The translations under genes were made by a program, and so were the position numbers. Shown here piece after piece: positions 8,541-18,843 of a stretch of DNA of 64,000 bases. Numbering within the stretch: position 1 is the stretch's first letter; each line of letters starts with the position of its first letter. Source of the stretch: an uncultured Clostridia bacterium (GTDB lineage: Bacteria > Bacillota > Clostridia > Oscillospirales > CAG-272); the NCBI GenBank assembly GCA_947588825.1, contig CANPZU010000006.1, forward strand, positions 1 through 64,000, written 5' to 3'. A model generated the notes under the pieces. The model saw only the letters and a program-made list of their open reading frames with translations. It had not been told where the DNA came from and did no database searches.

Positions 8541-10048
8541 TTGACCTTGCGGCTGTATTAACCGACCACGAAAAGGCATCCGTAGAGGTGAAACTTGCTG
8601 CAGGCGGACTGCCGAATAGCCTTTGGGAAACCTACTCTTCTTTCGCCAACACATTTGGCGGAACGATCATCCTCGGAGTCGAAGAAAATATAACAACAGG
8701 AGAGTTTATTCCGGTAGGCATTCAAAATTCGCAGAAGATGCTCTCTGATATTTGGAATACACTGAATAACAGGCAGAAGATCAGCGCCAACATTCTCCTT
8801 GAAAATCATGTTTACAGCATGAACTATGACGGGAAGACCTTTATCGTAATCGAAGTACCTCGCGCCGAACGAAGTGAAAAACCGATTTATGTTGGTCAGG
8901 ATATGTTTAGAGGCACATTCCGCCGGAACCACGAAGGCGACTATCATTGCTCAAAAGAGGAAATAAAGTCAATGCTTCGAGATCAGACCGATACAACTCA
9001 AGATGCGCTTGTGCTTGAGAATTTGTCGATCGAAGATCTGAATCCGGAGTCCATTCGCAGCTATCGGCAGATTTTCAAAAATCTGAAGGATGATCATATT
9101 TGGACAAAACTTGACGATGATGAGTTTCTTATTAAAATCGGTGCAGCTAAGAAAAGTCAAAACGATGGGAGGATCCATCCGACACTCGGCGGGTTGATCT
9201 TCTTTGGAAATTTCATAACCATCGTCGATGAATTGCCAAATTACTTTTTGGATTACCGTGAACATCATTTAGGTAACACACGCTGGTCTGATCGTGTCAG
9301 CTCCGGTGACGGTACTTGGAGTGGCAACATCTTCGATTTTTACTTTAAGGTCATGGACCGTTTGACTGCTGATGTAAAGAAGCCGTTCAAGCTGGACTCG
9401 AATCTGATGCGAATCGATGATACACCTGTTCACAAAGCCCTCAGAGAATGTCTTGCCAACGCTCTGATCCATGCAGATTACTACGGAAGGCGTGGAATTG
9501 TCATAGACAAAGAATTTCGTAAAATTACCATTGCAAATCCCGGCACATTCCGTATCGGCATTGACGAAGCTATTGCCGGTGGAATCAGTGATGCCCGTAA
9601 CGGTAGGATTTTTAATATGTTTTCTCTCATAGATGTCGGTGAACGTTCCGGCATGGGCCTGTGTAATTTGTATAGCGTTTGGAAAGATAATGGATTTAAG
9701 AAACCGAGTTTAGTTGAAACAATCGACCCAGATCGCATTACCCTCACTTTGCAGATTGATTCTGATGGTATAAATGATGGAAGAAATGAGGGTGATGGAA
9801 GAAATGATAGGAGAAATGATGGGAGAAATGATGGGAGAAACGGTAGTGAGTATCCTGATCTAAATAAAACGCAGGTATGTGTACTTGAAGAAATCAGAAG
9901 AAATCCATCGGTGACCGTTGCATCCATTGCTGACACAGTTGGGTTATCCATGCCCACGATTGAACGAGCTATGACTGCACTGAAGAAAAAGGGATATATT
10001 GTCAGAGAAGGATCTACAAAAGCAGGCAAATGGCTTGTTATAAAATAA
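8537..10048 (+). CDS. AlbA_2/Schlafen-type putative DNA-binding ATP-binding protein with C-terminal winged helix
   Basis: 503 aa; EVKLAAGGLPNSLWETYSSFANTFGGTIILGVEE N-terminus, ATPase-like core ALRECLANALIHADYYGRRGIVI, C-terminal HTH. Confidence 0.8.
   Translation: MIDLAAVLTDHEKASVEVKLAAGGLPNSLWETYSSFANTFGGTIILGVEENITTGEFIPVGIQNSQKMLSDIWNTLNNRQKISANILLENHVYSMNYDGKTFIVIEVPRAERSEKPIYVGQDMFRGTFRRNHEGDYHCSKEEIKSMLRDQTDTTQDALVLENLSIEDLNPESIRSYRQIFKNLKDDHIWTKLDDDEFLIKIGAAKKSQNDGRIHPTLGGLIFFGNFITIVDELPNYFLDYREHHLGNTRWSDRVSSGDGTWSGNIFDFYFKVMDRLTADVKKPFKLDSNLMRIDDTPVHKALRECLANALIHADYYGRRGIVIDKEFRKITIANPGTFRIGIDEAIAGGISDARNGRIFNMFSLIDVGERSGMGLCNLYSVWKDNGFKKPSLVETIDPDRITLTLQIDSDGINDGRNEGDGRNDRRNDGRNDGRNGSEYPDLNKTQVCVLEEIRRNPSVTVASIADTVGLSMPTIERAMTALKKKGYIVREGSTKAGKWLVIK
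9776..9843 (+). repeat. In-frame 12-bp minisatellite encoding D-G-R-N units
   Basis: GATGGRAGAAAT-type units give NDGRNEGDGRNDRRNDGRNDGRNG between the ATPase core and the C-terminal winged helix. Confidence 0.8.
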
Positions 10049-10286
10049 AAGGATGATGACCACACTTATTTTCTATCTCAATTCTGTCTGCATCCGAATT
10101 TTAGAATTGGCAATATCAGTAATGATGGTAATCTTGATGGCAATGATGGTAGCCCACTTTGAGTGCCTGAAAGGGAGAACGCAAGTCGCCCAGCATAGGA
10201 AATTTGGAGAAAACGGCAGAATAGTATTCCGTTACTAACGACTTTCTTCTTTGGGAAACAAAATGAAAATATTTTTAGGTCGACGG

Positions 10287-11462
10287 TCAATTTCCGTTTA
10301 ATTCAAGCTCACGAAGCAAGCGGGCGATCCCGCTATCTCCACCGTTCGATTTCAGGCTTTGCAGCTCGCACACCGTGCGCTTCATGCGCCCGGTGGCAAT
10401 CATGTCGTACCAGCGGCGAATTTCCATCACGGGCGTCAGCCATTTGTGTCTTTGCAGGATGGGGTAAACATTTTTGATCTTCTCATACGGCATGAACAGT
10501 CGCTTGAATATGTATCTGAGCCGCCCGCCGTCCTGATTCTTCTGCACGGCGACCATGTTTTCGATTTTTCCGTACATTCCGCCGCCGAGAATGTATTGCT
10601 CCAGCCGTTTTGTCAGTTCATCGGGTTCCGCACCGCCAAACCACACCTCGGAAAGGGCCTCGCACCCCTCAGCAAACTTGAGCAGTCCCCCGTCCCGCAG
10701 GAGCGACTCCCGTTTTGCGCAATCGAAGGGCAGTCTGTGATTCAGGATCCACAGATCGAGTAACGGTCGCACCCCGCAGCCGCCGTTTTCAAAGTGTTTC
10801 GCCATGTGGGCAATGTGGTAAAAATAGAACATTTCGTCCGACATCGCATAGCGGCAGGTGTTCTCCTCCGCTTCGGACTTCTCCCAGACGCCGGCCAAAA
10901 TTTCGGACGCTCTCGCCGCCCGGTCGGATTCGACAAGGCTGTGGTGCAGTTCGATATGCACGTTTCCCGGTGCCTTGAAGGAAATATCATGGGGCGTCCG
11001 ACCGGTCTGAACGTAAGACAGCGAAACTTTCAGGCTGTCGACTGCACGGCTCAAATCGCTTTCGTGGACAAGAATGTCCACGTCGCAACTGGTGCGCATC
11101 CACGGTTCGTGGTAATACTGCCGCAGGGCCGCGCCCTTGAGCGGAATGTACGGTATCTGCTCTCGGCCGAATATCTCGCCGATCCGCCCGATCTCATAAT
11201 CCATTTGCACATAGCGGTTGACGGCGCGGTACATGGCCTGTCGGAACGGCTCGACGGTGCGGTCGCCCTTCAGCGTTTCGTCTGCGGTCAACGGCACCGC
11301 GATCAGGTGCGCGAGGTCAAATCGACAGGCAATCTGATAGACAGACGCAATCTGCTCCGCCGTCAGCGCACGCAAAAAACCGTCCGGTAGCGGCCTGTCG
11401 GCGACGACCGAGCGGAGCAGAGCGAGCGTTATCGCCCATATGTTCGATATGCTATTCTCCAT
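10287..11462 (-). CDS. Nucleotidyltransferase-fold protein (NTP_transf_5-like)
   Basis: 391 aa; IPYIPLKGAALRQYYHEPWMRTSCDVDILVHESDL (LKG...RxxxDxDILV). Confidence 0.75.
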   Translation of the reverse strand: MENSISNIWAITLALLRSVVADRPLPDGFLRALTAEQIASVYQIACRFDLAHLIAVPLTADETLKGDRTVEPFRQAMYRAVNRYVQMDYEIGRIGEIFGREQIPYIPLKGAALRQYYHEPWMRTSCDVDILVHESDLSRAVDSLKVSLSYVQTGRTPHDISFKAPGNVHIELHHSLVESDRAARASEILAGVWEKSEAEENTCRYAMSDEMFYFYHIAHMAKHFENGGCGVRPLLDLWILNHRLPFDCAKRESLLRDGGLLKFAEGCEALSEVWFGGAEPDELTKRLEQYILGGGMYGKIENMVAVQKNQDGGRLRYIFKRLFMPYEKIKNVYPILQRHKWLTPVMEIRRWYDMIATGRMKRTVCELQSLKSNGGDSGIARLLRELELNGN

Positions 11463-11925
11463 ATTTCATACGATCTTTCGTTGTTTTTATTTTCAAACGG
11501 CGACTTGAAATGAAAGCGGAAATCAACAATAATACAACCGCCGCAGCACACCCGACAAGAAAGCCACCGATGTCGATCCAAATATCCTTGACCTCCGCGC
11601 TTCTTCCGGGGCTGAACAGTTGAATCGTTTCGTCCATCAGCGGAACGAATACCGCGAAAAAGGACAGGCAGAAAACGCGATCCTTTAACCGTCTGACGAC
11701 AGTATTCACAAGCAGGGAAAGGAAAAGCCCCAAAAACAGGAATTCCGTAAAATGTCCCGCCTTGCGAACCGCATACTGCGTGGAGTCGATGCCGAGTATC
11801 TTCTGCACCATGTTGCTTATTTTTTGCGAAATTTCCGCGGGAAGAAGAGAATTCAGCCAGATAAATGCGAGGATGAGGGAGCTTAAAATGATCAGGACAA
11901 TACGCATTGCTCTGTGAATGTGCAT
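11452..11925 (-). CDS. VanZ-like membrane protein
   Basis: 157 aa; AGHFTEFLFLGLFLSLLVN...FVPLMDETIQLFSPGRSAEVKDIWIDIGGFLVG. Confidence 0.85.
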   Translation of the reverse strand: MHIHRAMRIVLIILSSLILAFIWLNSLLPAEISQKISNMVQKILGIDSTQYAVRKAGHFTEFLFLGLFLSLLVNTVVRRLKDRVFCLSFFAVFVPLMDETIQLFSPGRSAEVKDIWIDIGGFLVGCAAAVVLLLISAFISSRRLKIKTTKDRMKYGE

Positions 11926-12027
11926 GGCGATACCTTCCGTATATGTGGGTGAATGGTATGATTTCTTCTTGGGGTATCTTATGTTTTCTTCTCTGTCATT
12001 TTTCTTTTTTGCGAAGTATCTGCGGCG

Positions 12028-13140
12028 TCACAGAGACGCCGTCATTTTTAATGCTTCGGCGACGACTTGGTCCATGTCGTAATACCTGTATTCCGCGAGC
12101 CGACCGCCGAACAGAACGTGCGGCTCTTTTTCGGCAAGGGCGTGGTATTTTGCGTACAAGACGTTGTTTCGCTCGTCGTTAATTGGATAGTACGGCTCTC
12201 CGCCGGGTTTCCACGGTTCGCTGTACTCGCGGCTGACCACCGTTTTTGGCAGGTCGTTGCCGTTTTCGTCCTTGCCAAACGTAAACCACTTGTGTTCGAT
12301 GATCCGCGTCCACGGCGTTTCCCGGTCGGTGTAGTTTACCGCCGCGTTGCCTTGGTAGTTGGGCGTATCGAGTAGTTCCTTTTCAAACCGCACCGAACGG
12401 TATTCCAGAGGACCGAAACAGTATCCGAAGTATGCGTCGATGGGACCGGTATAGACGACCGTATGCGCTAAACTGTCCAGTTCGGCTTTGTGTGCGAGGT
12501 AATCGACGTTCAGCCGCACCTCGATGCCGTCCAACATGTTTTCGACCAACTTCGTGTATCCGCCGACGGGAATCCCCTGATACTTCGCGTCAAAGTAGTT
12601 GTTGTCGAACGTGAAGCGCACGGGCAAGCGTTTGATGATGAACGTGGGAAGGTCTTTACAGTCCCTACCCCATTGCTTTTCCGTGTAGCCCTTGACCAGT
12701 TTTTCGTAGATGTCCGTCCCGACGAGGGAAATCGCCTGTTCCGCAAGGTTTTTCGGCTCGGCAACCCCGGCAGACTTCCGCTGTTCGTCGATCTTTTGTC
12801 TCGCTTCGTCCGGCGTCGTTACGCCCCACATTTTGTTGAACGTGTACATGTTGAACGGGAGGGAGTAGAGCTCGCCTTTGTAATTCGCGACGGGACTGTT
12901 CGTGAAGCGGTTGAACACGGCAAAGCGATTGACGTAATCCCAGACTGCTTCGTCGTTCGTGTGGAAGATATGCGCCCCGTAGCGGTGTACGTCGATGCCC
13001 TCGATGCGTTCGGTATAGACATTCCCGCCGATGTGGTTCCGTCTGTCCACCGCGAGAACGGTTTTCCCGTTTTCCTTCGCCTTTTGCGCGAACGTCGCGC
13101 CGTACAGCCCCATCCCGACGACGAGGTAGTCATATTTCAT
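12028..13140 (-). CDS. glf: UDP-galactopyranose mutase
   Basis: 370 aa; YDYLVVGMGLYGATFAQKAKENGKTVLAVDRRNHIGGNVYTERIEGIDVHRYGAHIFHTN...YTEKQWGRDCKDLP. Confidence 0.95.
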   Translation of the reverse strand: MKYDYLVVGMGLYGATFAQKAKENGKTVLAVDRRNHIGGNVYTERIEGIDVHRYGAHIFHTNDEAVWDYVNRFAVFNRFTNSPVANYKGELYSLPFNMYTFNKMWGVTTPDEARQKIDEQRKSAGVAEPKNLAEQAISLVGTDIYEKLVKGYTEKQWGRDCKDLPTFIIKRLPVRFTFDNNYFDAKYQGIPVGGYTKLVENMLDGIEVRLNVDYLAHKAELDSLAHTVVYTGPIDAYFGYCFGPLEYRSVRFEKELLDTPNYQGNAAVNYTDRETPWTRIIEHKWFTFGKDENGNDLPKTVVSREYSEPWKPGGEPYYPINDERNNVLYAKYHALAEKEPHVLFGGRLAEYRYYDMDQVVAEALKMTASL

Positions 13141-13145
13141 GCGTC

Positions 13146-13514
13146 CTACCTTCTTCCTGCGAGGTTTGCGACGGTTTGCTCCGGTTTATCCGGTTTCGAA
13201 AGCACTTCGTTTGTCTTCCACTTCAAGATTCCGAGCTCACAAAAAAGCGGGAACAGATAACTTGCGCCGAAGGTTCCGAGCTGCTTTGGTCCGGTCAGCT
13301 TCTCCGTACTAGCAGTCGCACGTCGAAAGGCACGATTGACGGTGGCGCGGGTGATGGATTTTTCTTTTCGATCCACAAGCAGTTCGTTGCCGCGAATGCG
13401 ATAAGTAAACGTCAGACCTTTGACTGTGCAAAGCGGTTCGCCTTCATGCTGACGAATCGCTTCCCACAACTTTATTTCCTCCGGCGTATAGTCTTCTTTG
13501 GCATAGTTCGGCAT
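13146..13514 (-). CDS. Hypothetical protein
   Basis: 122-aa ORF in operonic position directly upstream of glf. Confidence 0.5.
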   Translation of the reverse strand: MPNYAKEDYTPEEIKLWEAIRQHEGEPLCTVKGLTFTYRIRGNELLVDRKEKSITRATVNRAFRRATASTEKLTGPKQLGTFGASYLFPLFCELGILKWKTNEVLSKPDKPEQTVANLAGRR

Positions 13515-13584
13515 ATCTTATTCCCTCAAAATTGCCGCGGCTGATGCTCGTCTGGTTTGTAAAGCACTATCACCTGCAATCTTA

Positions 13585-13947
13585 TCAACCGTAAGAAACG
13601 AGCTTCAGATAATTGTTCAGCGTCGTGCCGCTGATTTCGTATACAGCCTGTGCGCCGCTGTCCTTGTCGAATATGTACTGCTGCACCGACGGATTGCTGT
13701 ACCCCGCCGCGACATAGACGTGCAGGCGCACCTGCGAGCCGTTCGGAATATTGGAATCCTTTGCGAGATCGACCGAGCGCTCGGCATACTGCAAAATGTC
13801 CCTATATCCGGCGGTGTACCAGCTTTTCCACTCACCGGCAAAGCTGACATTTCCTTGTCCGTCTGTATGGCGTTCGCGGTATTCCATGACAATCTGCGCG
13901 ACGAACGCGCCGTCGTTTTGAAGTTTCAAATAACGTAATGTGTTCAT
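13585..13947 (-). CDS. Hypothetical small protein, no signal peptide
   Basis: 120 aa MNTLRYLKLQNDGAFVAQIVMEYRERHTDGQGNVSF...; operonic with the serine proteases. Confidence 0.6.
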   Translation of the reverse strand: MNTLRYLKLQNDGAFVAQIVMEYRERHTDGQGNVSFAGEWKSWYTAGYRDILQYAERSVDLAKDSNIPNGSQVRLHVYVAAGYSNPSVQQYIFDKDSGAQAVYEISGTTLNNYLKLVSYG

Positions 13948-13960
13948 GTTCTGCCTCCTT

Positions 13961-14791
13961 TTACATCAATGTCAGCGCGTACTGATACAGGCTATCGAAT
14001 TCCTTGTCGAACAGCGGCGAGCCGGAATAAAGAATCTCCTTGCCGGATACGGAAACATAGGCATTTAGACCTACCGCCGTCACGTTGTCGTCGAGCACCC
14101 ACGCACCGCCGGACGCGCCCGCGCCCATCTTGCTCCCGAACATCGCCCAATGTCCGTAAATCGGGACGATAAGTCCTTTGACAAACATCATCTGCGCACC
14201 GTCAAAGTAGGCTGTCGGGTAGCCCATCGAGGTGATCTGTTTGTCACGGATTTGGGTGTCGGTGGTGTAGCGCAGAGGCGTGGCGACTTTCGACGGCTTG
14301 TCCAAAATGGCGATAGCGTAATCGTATTTCTCGTTCTTGGTCTGATACCAATTCTCACGCAAAGCCACGGTCTTGAAGGTAAAGTCCTCGGAGGAAAGCT
14401 CGCCCGTGTAGTCGAGCTCAAAGACGTAGTTTTCTCCGATACTGCCCGAATCCTTGTCTTGTATGCAGTGCGCCGCCGTGAGGAGCATATTGTTTTTCAT
14501 GAAAATGTTGCCGCTCGCTACGAAGTCTTTGCCGTTCATGGAGTAGAACAGTTTCCCGCCCGTGGTGAACGGCATTTCGGCGAGATTTGCCTGCACCGGA
14601 TCGGTCGGTGGTGGGGGAGGCGGAGCGTTGTCCGCGCTCGGCATTCTTTTTGAAACAGGTGCTCCGCCTATGACGGGAGTTGCCGCTCTCTTCCGTTCCG
14701 GCGTCCAGTATTCGTGTATGTCATGGGGCGAGTTGTCGATGCTGCCAAGCTGCATTGGCATAAATCGCCCGCCGTTTGGGTTGTTGTTCAT
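13961..14791 (-). CDS. Trypsin/V8-like serine protease A
   Basis: 276 aa; LLTAAHCIQ, YDYAIAILDKP, GAGASGGAWV catalytic triad; YWTPERKRAATP pre-domain motif. Confidence 0.85.
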   Translation of the reverse strand: MNNNPNGGRFMPMQLGSIDNSPHDIHEYWTPERKRAATPVIGGAPVSKRMPSADNAPPPPPPTDPVQANLAEMPFTTGGKLFYSMNGKDFVASGNIFMKNNMLLTAAHCIQDKDSGSIGENYVFELDYTGELSSEDFTFKTVALRENWYQTKNEKYDYAIAILDKPSKVATPLRYTTDTQIRDKQITSMGYPTAYFDGAQMMFVKGLIVPIYGHWAMFGSKMGAGASGGAWVLDDNVTAVGLNAYVSVSGKEILYSGSPLFDKEFDSLYQYALTLM

Positions 14792-14807
14792 CTGCGTCCC
14801 TCCTTCG

Positions 14808-15644
14808 TTACAGCAGTGTTAAAACGTAGTTATAGAGCTTGTCAAATTCCGCGTCGAATTTCGGCGAACCGATATAGGGCACGCCTTTTGCGGTCGTTCC
14901 GCTGAAAGAGTTCAGTCCCACAACCGTCTCGCCGTCCTCCAGCACCCATGCGCCGCCCGAAGCGCCGTTTGACAGCTTGCCGCCGCGGATCATCCACGAA
15001 TCTGGTCTTTCATCGACCGCGCCGATTATGTACATCATCTGTGCGCCGTCGAAAATATCCGTGGGGTAGCCCGATGCGGTTACAGTCCTGCCGAGAAGAT
15101 TTTCGATTTTGTATTGCAGCGGCTTTTCGACAGTGGAGTCCCGGTTCAGAACGGCAATGGCGTAGTCCCATTTGTTGTCCTTTTCGGTGTACCACTGCTC
15201 TTTGAGCGCGACCGTGCGGAACGTGAAATCCTCCGTGGAAAGCTCGCCCGTGTAGCAACGCTCGAACACGAAGTTCTCGGCGAGGTGTCCCGTGTTGTCA
15301 TCCTGCACGCAATGCGCCGCCGTCAGCAGCAAATTGTTTTTCATGAAAATGTTTCCGCTGGCGACGTAATCCACGCCGTCGAGGGTGAAGAATAACTTGC
15401 CGCCCGTAATGAACGGCATTTTGCTCAGGTCAGCCTGCTTTGGGTCGGTCGTGGGGGCGGCATTGGAACCGTCGTGCGGTGTCATGTCAGGTGCATCTGC
15501 CGTGTTCGCTCCCGTATCAGCTCCATGCGCGGGGATCGCCGCCCTCTTTCGCTCGGGTGTCCAGTACGCCCGAACGTCCTGCGGCGATTTGTCGAGGATA
15601 TTTCTCTGAAACGCGAGAAAATCGCTGTTGCCTGTAGAATCCAT
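14808..15644 (-). CDS. Trypsin/V8-like serine protease B (paralog)
   Basis: Likely start MDSTGNSDF at 15644 with RBS AAAGGAGGG; LLTAAHCVQ, WDYAIAVLN, SNGASGGAWV; YWTPERKRAAIP. Confidence 0.85.
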   Translation of the reverse strand: MDSTGNSDFLAFQRNILDKSPQDVRAYWTPERKRAAIPAHGADTGANTADAPDMTPHDGSNAAPTTDPKQADLSKMPFITGGKLFFTLDGVDYVASGNIFMKNNLLLTAAHCVQDDNTGHLAENFVFERCYTGELSTEDFTFRTVALKEQWYTEKDNKWDYAIAVLNRDSTVEKPLQYKIENLLGRTVTASGYPTDIFDGAQMMYIIGAVDERPDSWMIRGGKLSNGASGGAWVLEDGETVVGLNSFSGTTAKGVPYIGSPKFDAEFDKLYNYVLTLL

Positions 15645-15673
15645 TTCAAGCCCTCCTTTGAAATGTTTTTTCG

Positions 15674-17398
15674 TTACACGCCGTCCGCCTGCACGGTCAT
15701 GGCGGGCAGCGGTTCGGTGACGGATTTGCGGGTCACGACGCGAACATCGCCCGTGACGCGCAGGAAATCCACCTCTCCATTTACCGGTTTCATCCATTCG
15801 GACGCGGCGTTTACCGTACCGGGGACATACAGCGCATATTCCTGATCCTCTGCGGTATTTGTCACCGTGATTTCGTTGCCGATTCTGCGAAGGTCGCTTG
15901 CTTGTACACGCTGTAAGGTCGGAATTTGCATTGTCTCGTCCTTTGCTTGCGGGAAGGCGGCGGCGTCCGCTTGCTCGGATGGGAAGGGACGCGGACGAGC
16001 CGCGATGCCCACTTGATCCTTGGGGATATTGGTCTCAATACGCATGAAATAGAGGTCTTTCGGCGCGGGAACGAAATCGTTAACCTGCCCGGTCCGCTTG
16101 TCCACCGTGGCGTATTCCGCAAACTCGGAAACCGGATCGATTTTTATCAAGGTTTTCGGTCTGCCGCGCTGCGGGTTGTCGCCGATGGTGATATTCTTCC
16201 CGGTAGACGGAACCTGAAGCAGTTCGGAACGGACTACGGTGCCGTCGTCCATACGAGTGACCATGTAGTATTTTCCTCCCGGCGGCACACGGAAGCGAAT
16301 CTGATTGCCGACCGCGGGAGTCGCATAAAAGCCCCACTCGTTGACGGTCACGGTCATACCCTTGTCTATATCATCTGTGTCCGCTGTAACGCTCCAGAAT
16401 ATCTTTTCCTTTTCCGTCAGAATCTCGCCGTTCTCCTTTGCGATGGCGTATGCAAAGCCCTCTGTCGTTTCTATGATCAGAAGTCCCTGACCGGTTCGCT
16501 CATCGAAGCCGGTCTTGGTATTTGCCGGGTCTGCGCCGGGAATCAGCATAAGACGCGACGGGACAATGCGTCCCGCGTTATAATCTTTCGCACGGGTCAC
16601 CGCCATCAAAGGCTCTGTCGGGAAGGTTTCGTAATCGAAGCCGAGGTCGCCTCCGTTGCCGTCTATCCACATATATACGGGATAGCCTGTTTTCAGATTG
16701 ATAAGGGCGTACTGCTCTGTAACCGAGGTGCGGCGAATCACCAATGTGTTGCCGGTTCGCACCACGGCGGATGGAATAACGGGACGCATGATGTAGAACT
16801 GCTCCGAGCCGGGTGCAACCACCTTGACGCCCCTGCCGGCGTTGAATCGCTGTGCAGGCGTACTGGTTTGCGATTCGACCGCGCCGTCCGAGGTGACGAC
16901 GAACGCCGCGCCGAAAAGAATCGGGAACGTAACCTTGCCGTCCTTCGGTTTATACCAGCCGCGCTCCGGAATGTCCGTCGCAAGTCTCGTATTCACGTTA
17001 TAGTCCGCGACGCCGTAGCGGTAGTCGAGGCTTGTATCGACTTTCTTGATCGTCAGGCGGTAGGACGCAAAGCTGCCGGTCGGAGCGATAAAAAGGTCGC
17101 GATAGGTGAAGCCGTCCGGGCGTACAGGCTGTTCCACGCTATGCGCCGGGTCGATTTCAATAATCGGACCGGGCTCTCCGAACGGGTTCTCCGACGTGGC
17201 AAACGGGTTCTGCGCACCTACGAGGGGTCTACCCGGTTTGGGTTCGGAAGGGGTAGGTTTCGGTTGCGCGGCTTCATCCGGCGTAGGTTCTACGGCAGAT
17301 GGTGGGTTTTTCCTGCACTTCTTCCGACACAGGACAAACGCAACACCTGACGCAGCCGCAAATCCGGCAAGGAAGGAAAGCATGAGTTTGCCTGTCAT
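15674..17398 (-). CDS. Large membrane-anchored repeat protein of unknown function
   Basis: 574 aa; N-terminal TM (LMLSFLAGFAAASGVAFVLC), Pro-rich linker, then repeated beta-rich segments. Confidence 0.7.
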   Translation of the reverse strand: MTGKLMLSFLAGFAAASGVAFVLCRKKCRKNPPSAVEPTPDEAAQPKPTPSEPKPGRPLVGAQNPFATSENPFGEPGPIIEIDPAHSVEQPVRPDGFTYRDLFIAPTGSFASYRLTIKKVDTSLDYRYGVADYNVNTRLATDIPERGWYKPKDGKVTFPILFGAAFVVTSDGAVESQTSTPAQRFNAGRGVKVVAPGSEQFYIMRPVIPSAVVRTGNTLVIRRTSVTEQYALINLKTGYPVYMWIDGNGGDLGFDYETFPTEPLMAVTRAKDYNAGRIVPSRLMLIPGADPANTKTGFDERTGQGLLIIETTEGFAYAIAKENGEILTEKEKIFWSVTADTDDIDKGMTVTVNEWGFYATPAVGNQIRFRVPPGGKYYMVTRMDDGTVVRSELLQVPSTGKNITIGDNPQRGRPKTLIKIDPVSEFAEYATVDKRTGQVNDFVPAPKDLYFMRIETNIPKDQVGIAARPRPFPSEQADAAAFPQAKDETMQIPTLQRVQASDLRRIGNEITVTNTAEDQEYALYVPGTVNAASEWMKPVNGEVDFLRVTGDVRVVTRKSVTEPLPAMTVQADGV

Positions 17399-17442
17399 CT
17401 TAACTGAGTCCTTTCTATTATATTTCTATATTTCTGTGTATC

Positions 17443-18830
17443 TCAAAATTGAAAATAAACAAATGGAGCTTCCCCCGTAAACGCAAGTGCGACAAGCATA
17501 CCACAAGCAATAAAGAATGCAACAAGTCCCCAAAAGCTGTTTAAGCTAACAATAGGATAATATCCATTTACTGTTGCTTCTTTTTTCTTTGATTTTAATA
17601 CTGCAAATGCTGTTGCGATCACAATAAACAGGATTGAAACATACGACCACATGAAATTTTGAACAATTCCGCTCTGCAACGTAAAAATACCCTTGATCAC
17701 GCTCCATGCCGTCCCAAAAGTATCCGCACGGAAGAATATCCAAGTAAATGTTATAAAACAATATGTAGTAGCTATACCCACTATTTTTCCAAATATAGTA
17801 GAAGCATTTCTTTTTCGAAGTTTATCCAAACATAATGCCAAGCCGTTTAAGGCGCCCCAAAATACAAATGTCCAGTTTGCTCCATGCCAAAGACCACCCA
17901 AAAGCATAGTAACAAAGAGATTAAAATACTGTCTCGCTTTTCCCTTCCGATTCCCGCCGAGAGGTATATATAAATATTCTTTCAGCCATGTAGATAGACT
18001 AATGTGCCATCTGCGCCAGAACTCTGTAACATTTTGAGAAATATACGGAAGATTAAAATTGGGCAAGAAATCATATCCAAAACATTTTGCGCAACCGATC
18101 GCAATATCTGAGTAACCCGAAAAATCAAAATAAATTTGCAAGGAATACGAAACAATCGCCAAAATAAGCGTCCCCCAGCTGTATGCTGTCGGTGCATGAA
18201 AGATGTCGTCCACAAATACCGAAATATGATCCGCAAGGACGATTTTCTTGAAGAGTCCGAATACCATCAGCTGTACGCCGTATTCGAGTCCTTTGAGAGT
18301 AACTTTTCTGTCCTCGTCCAATTGTGGTAAAAAATCCTTTGCTTTGACAATCGGTCCGGCTACAAGTTGCGGGAAGAAACTGATATACAGCGCGAGCTTT
18401 ACAAAATCCTTTTCTGCCGCTATTTTTTCTCTTTTAACATCAATAACATAGCTTAGTGCTTGAAATGTGTAAAATGATATTCCTACGGGAAGAATAATAT
18501 TTAATACTCCTGTACCCCCCCCGCAAATATTTTTGCAAATGAGGAAATAAAGAAATTAAAATATTTGAAAATCCCAAGAACCACAAGCGGAACAGTTACG
18601 CCCGCAACGAAAGCGAATTTCTTCCTTACAAAAATTGCTGTAAAGTATGCCGTGACCGTTACAAACATAAGCAGGAAGCAGAAACGCCAATCCCAATAGC
18701 CATAGAAAAAATAACTTGCAATCAGCAAAAAAACATGCTTGGGAGTATTGCTTTTCGCTTTTTGCAGAACTATCGTGCCAAGTAATACAACGAGAAAAAA
18801 CAGGATAAAATCTATTGATGCAAACGACAT
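17443..18830 (-). pseudogene. MBOAT-family O-acyltransferase, frameshifted at a G8 tract (ORFs 18501..18878 and 17443..18321)
   Basis: N part ...KYFNFFISSFAKIFAGG, C part in another frame TGVLNIILPVGISFYTFQALSYVIDVKREK...NFNLPYISQNVTEFWRRWHISLSTWLKEYLYIPLGGNRKG...LLGGLWHGANWTFVFWG. Confidence 0.88.
18515..18522 (-). repeat. G8 homopolymer (C8 on + strand) at the MBOAT frame break
   Basis: tgtaCCCCCCCCgcaaatatttttgc. Confidence 0.9.
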
Positions 18831-18843
18831 TCGATTAACCTCT

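Noticed and set aside
9481-10065. Minus-strand ORF with PSFLPSFLL repeats
   Set aside because: Reverse translation of the DGRN minisatellite in the real plus-strand gene.
15926-17350. 474-aa plus-strand ORF
   Set aside because: Antisense shadow of the 574-aa repeat protein ORF; no domain-like features and out of line with operon direction.
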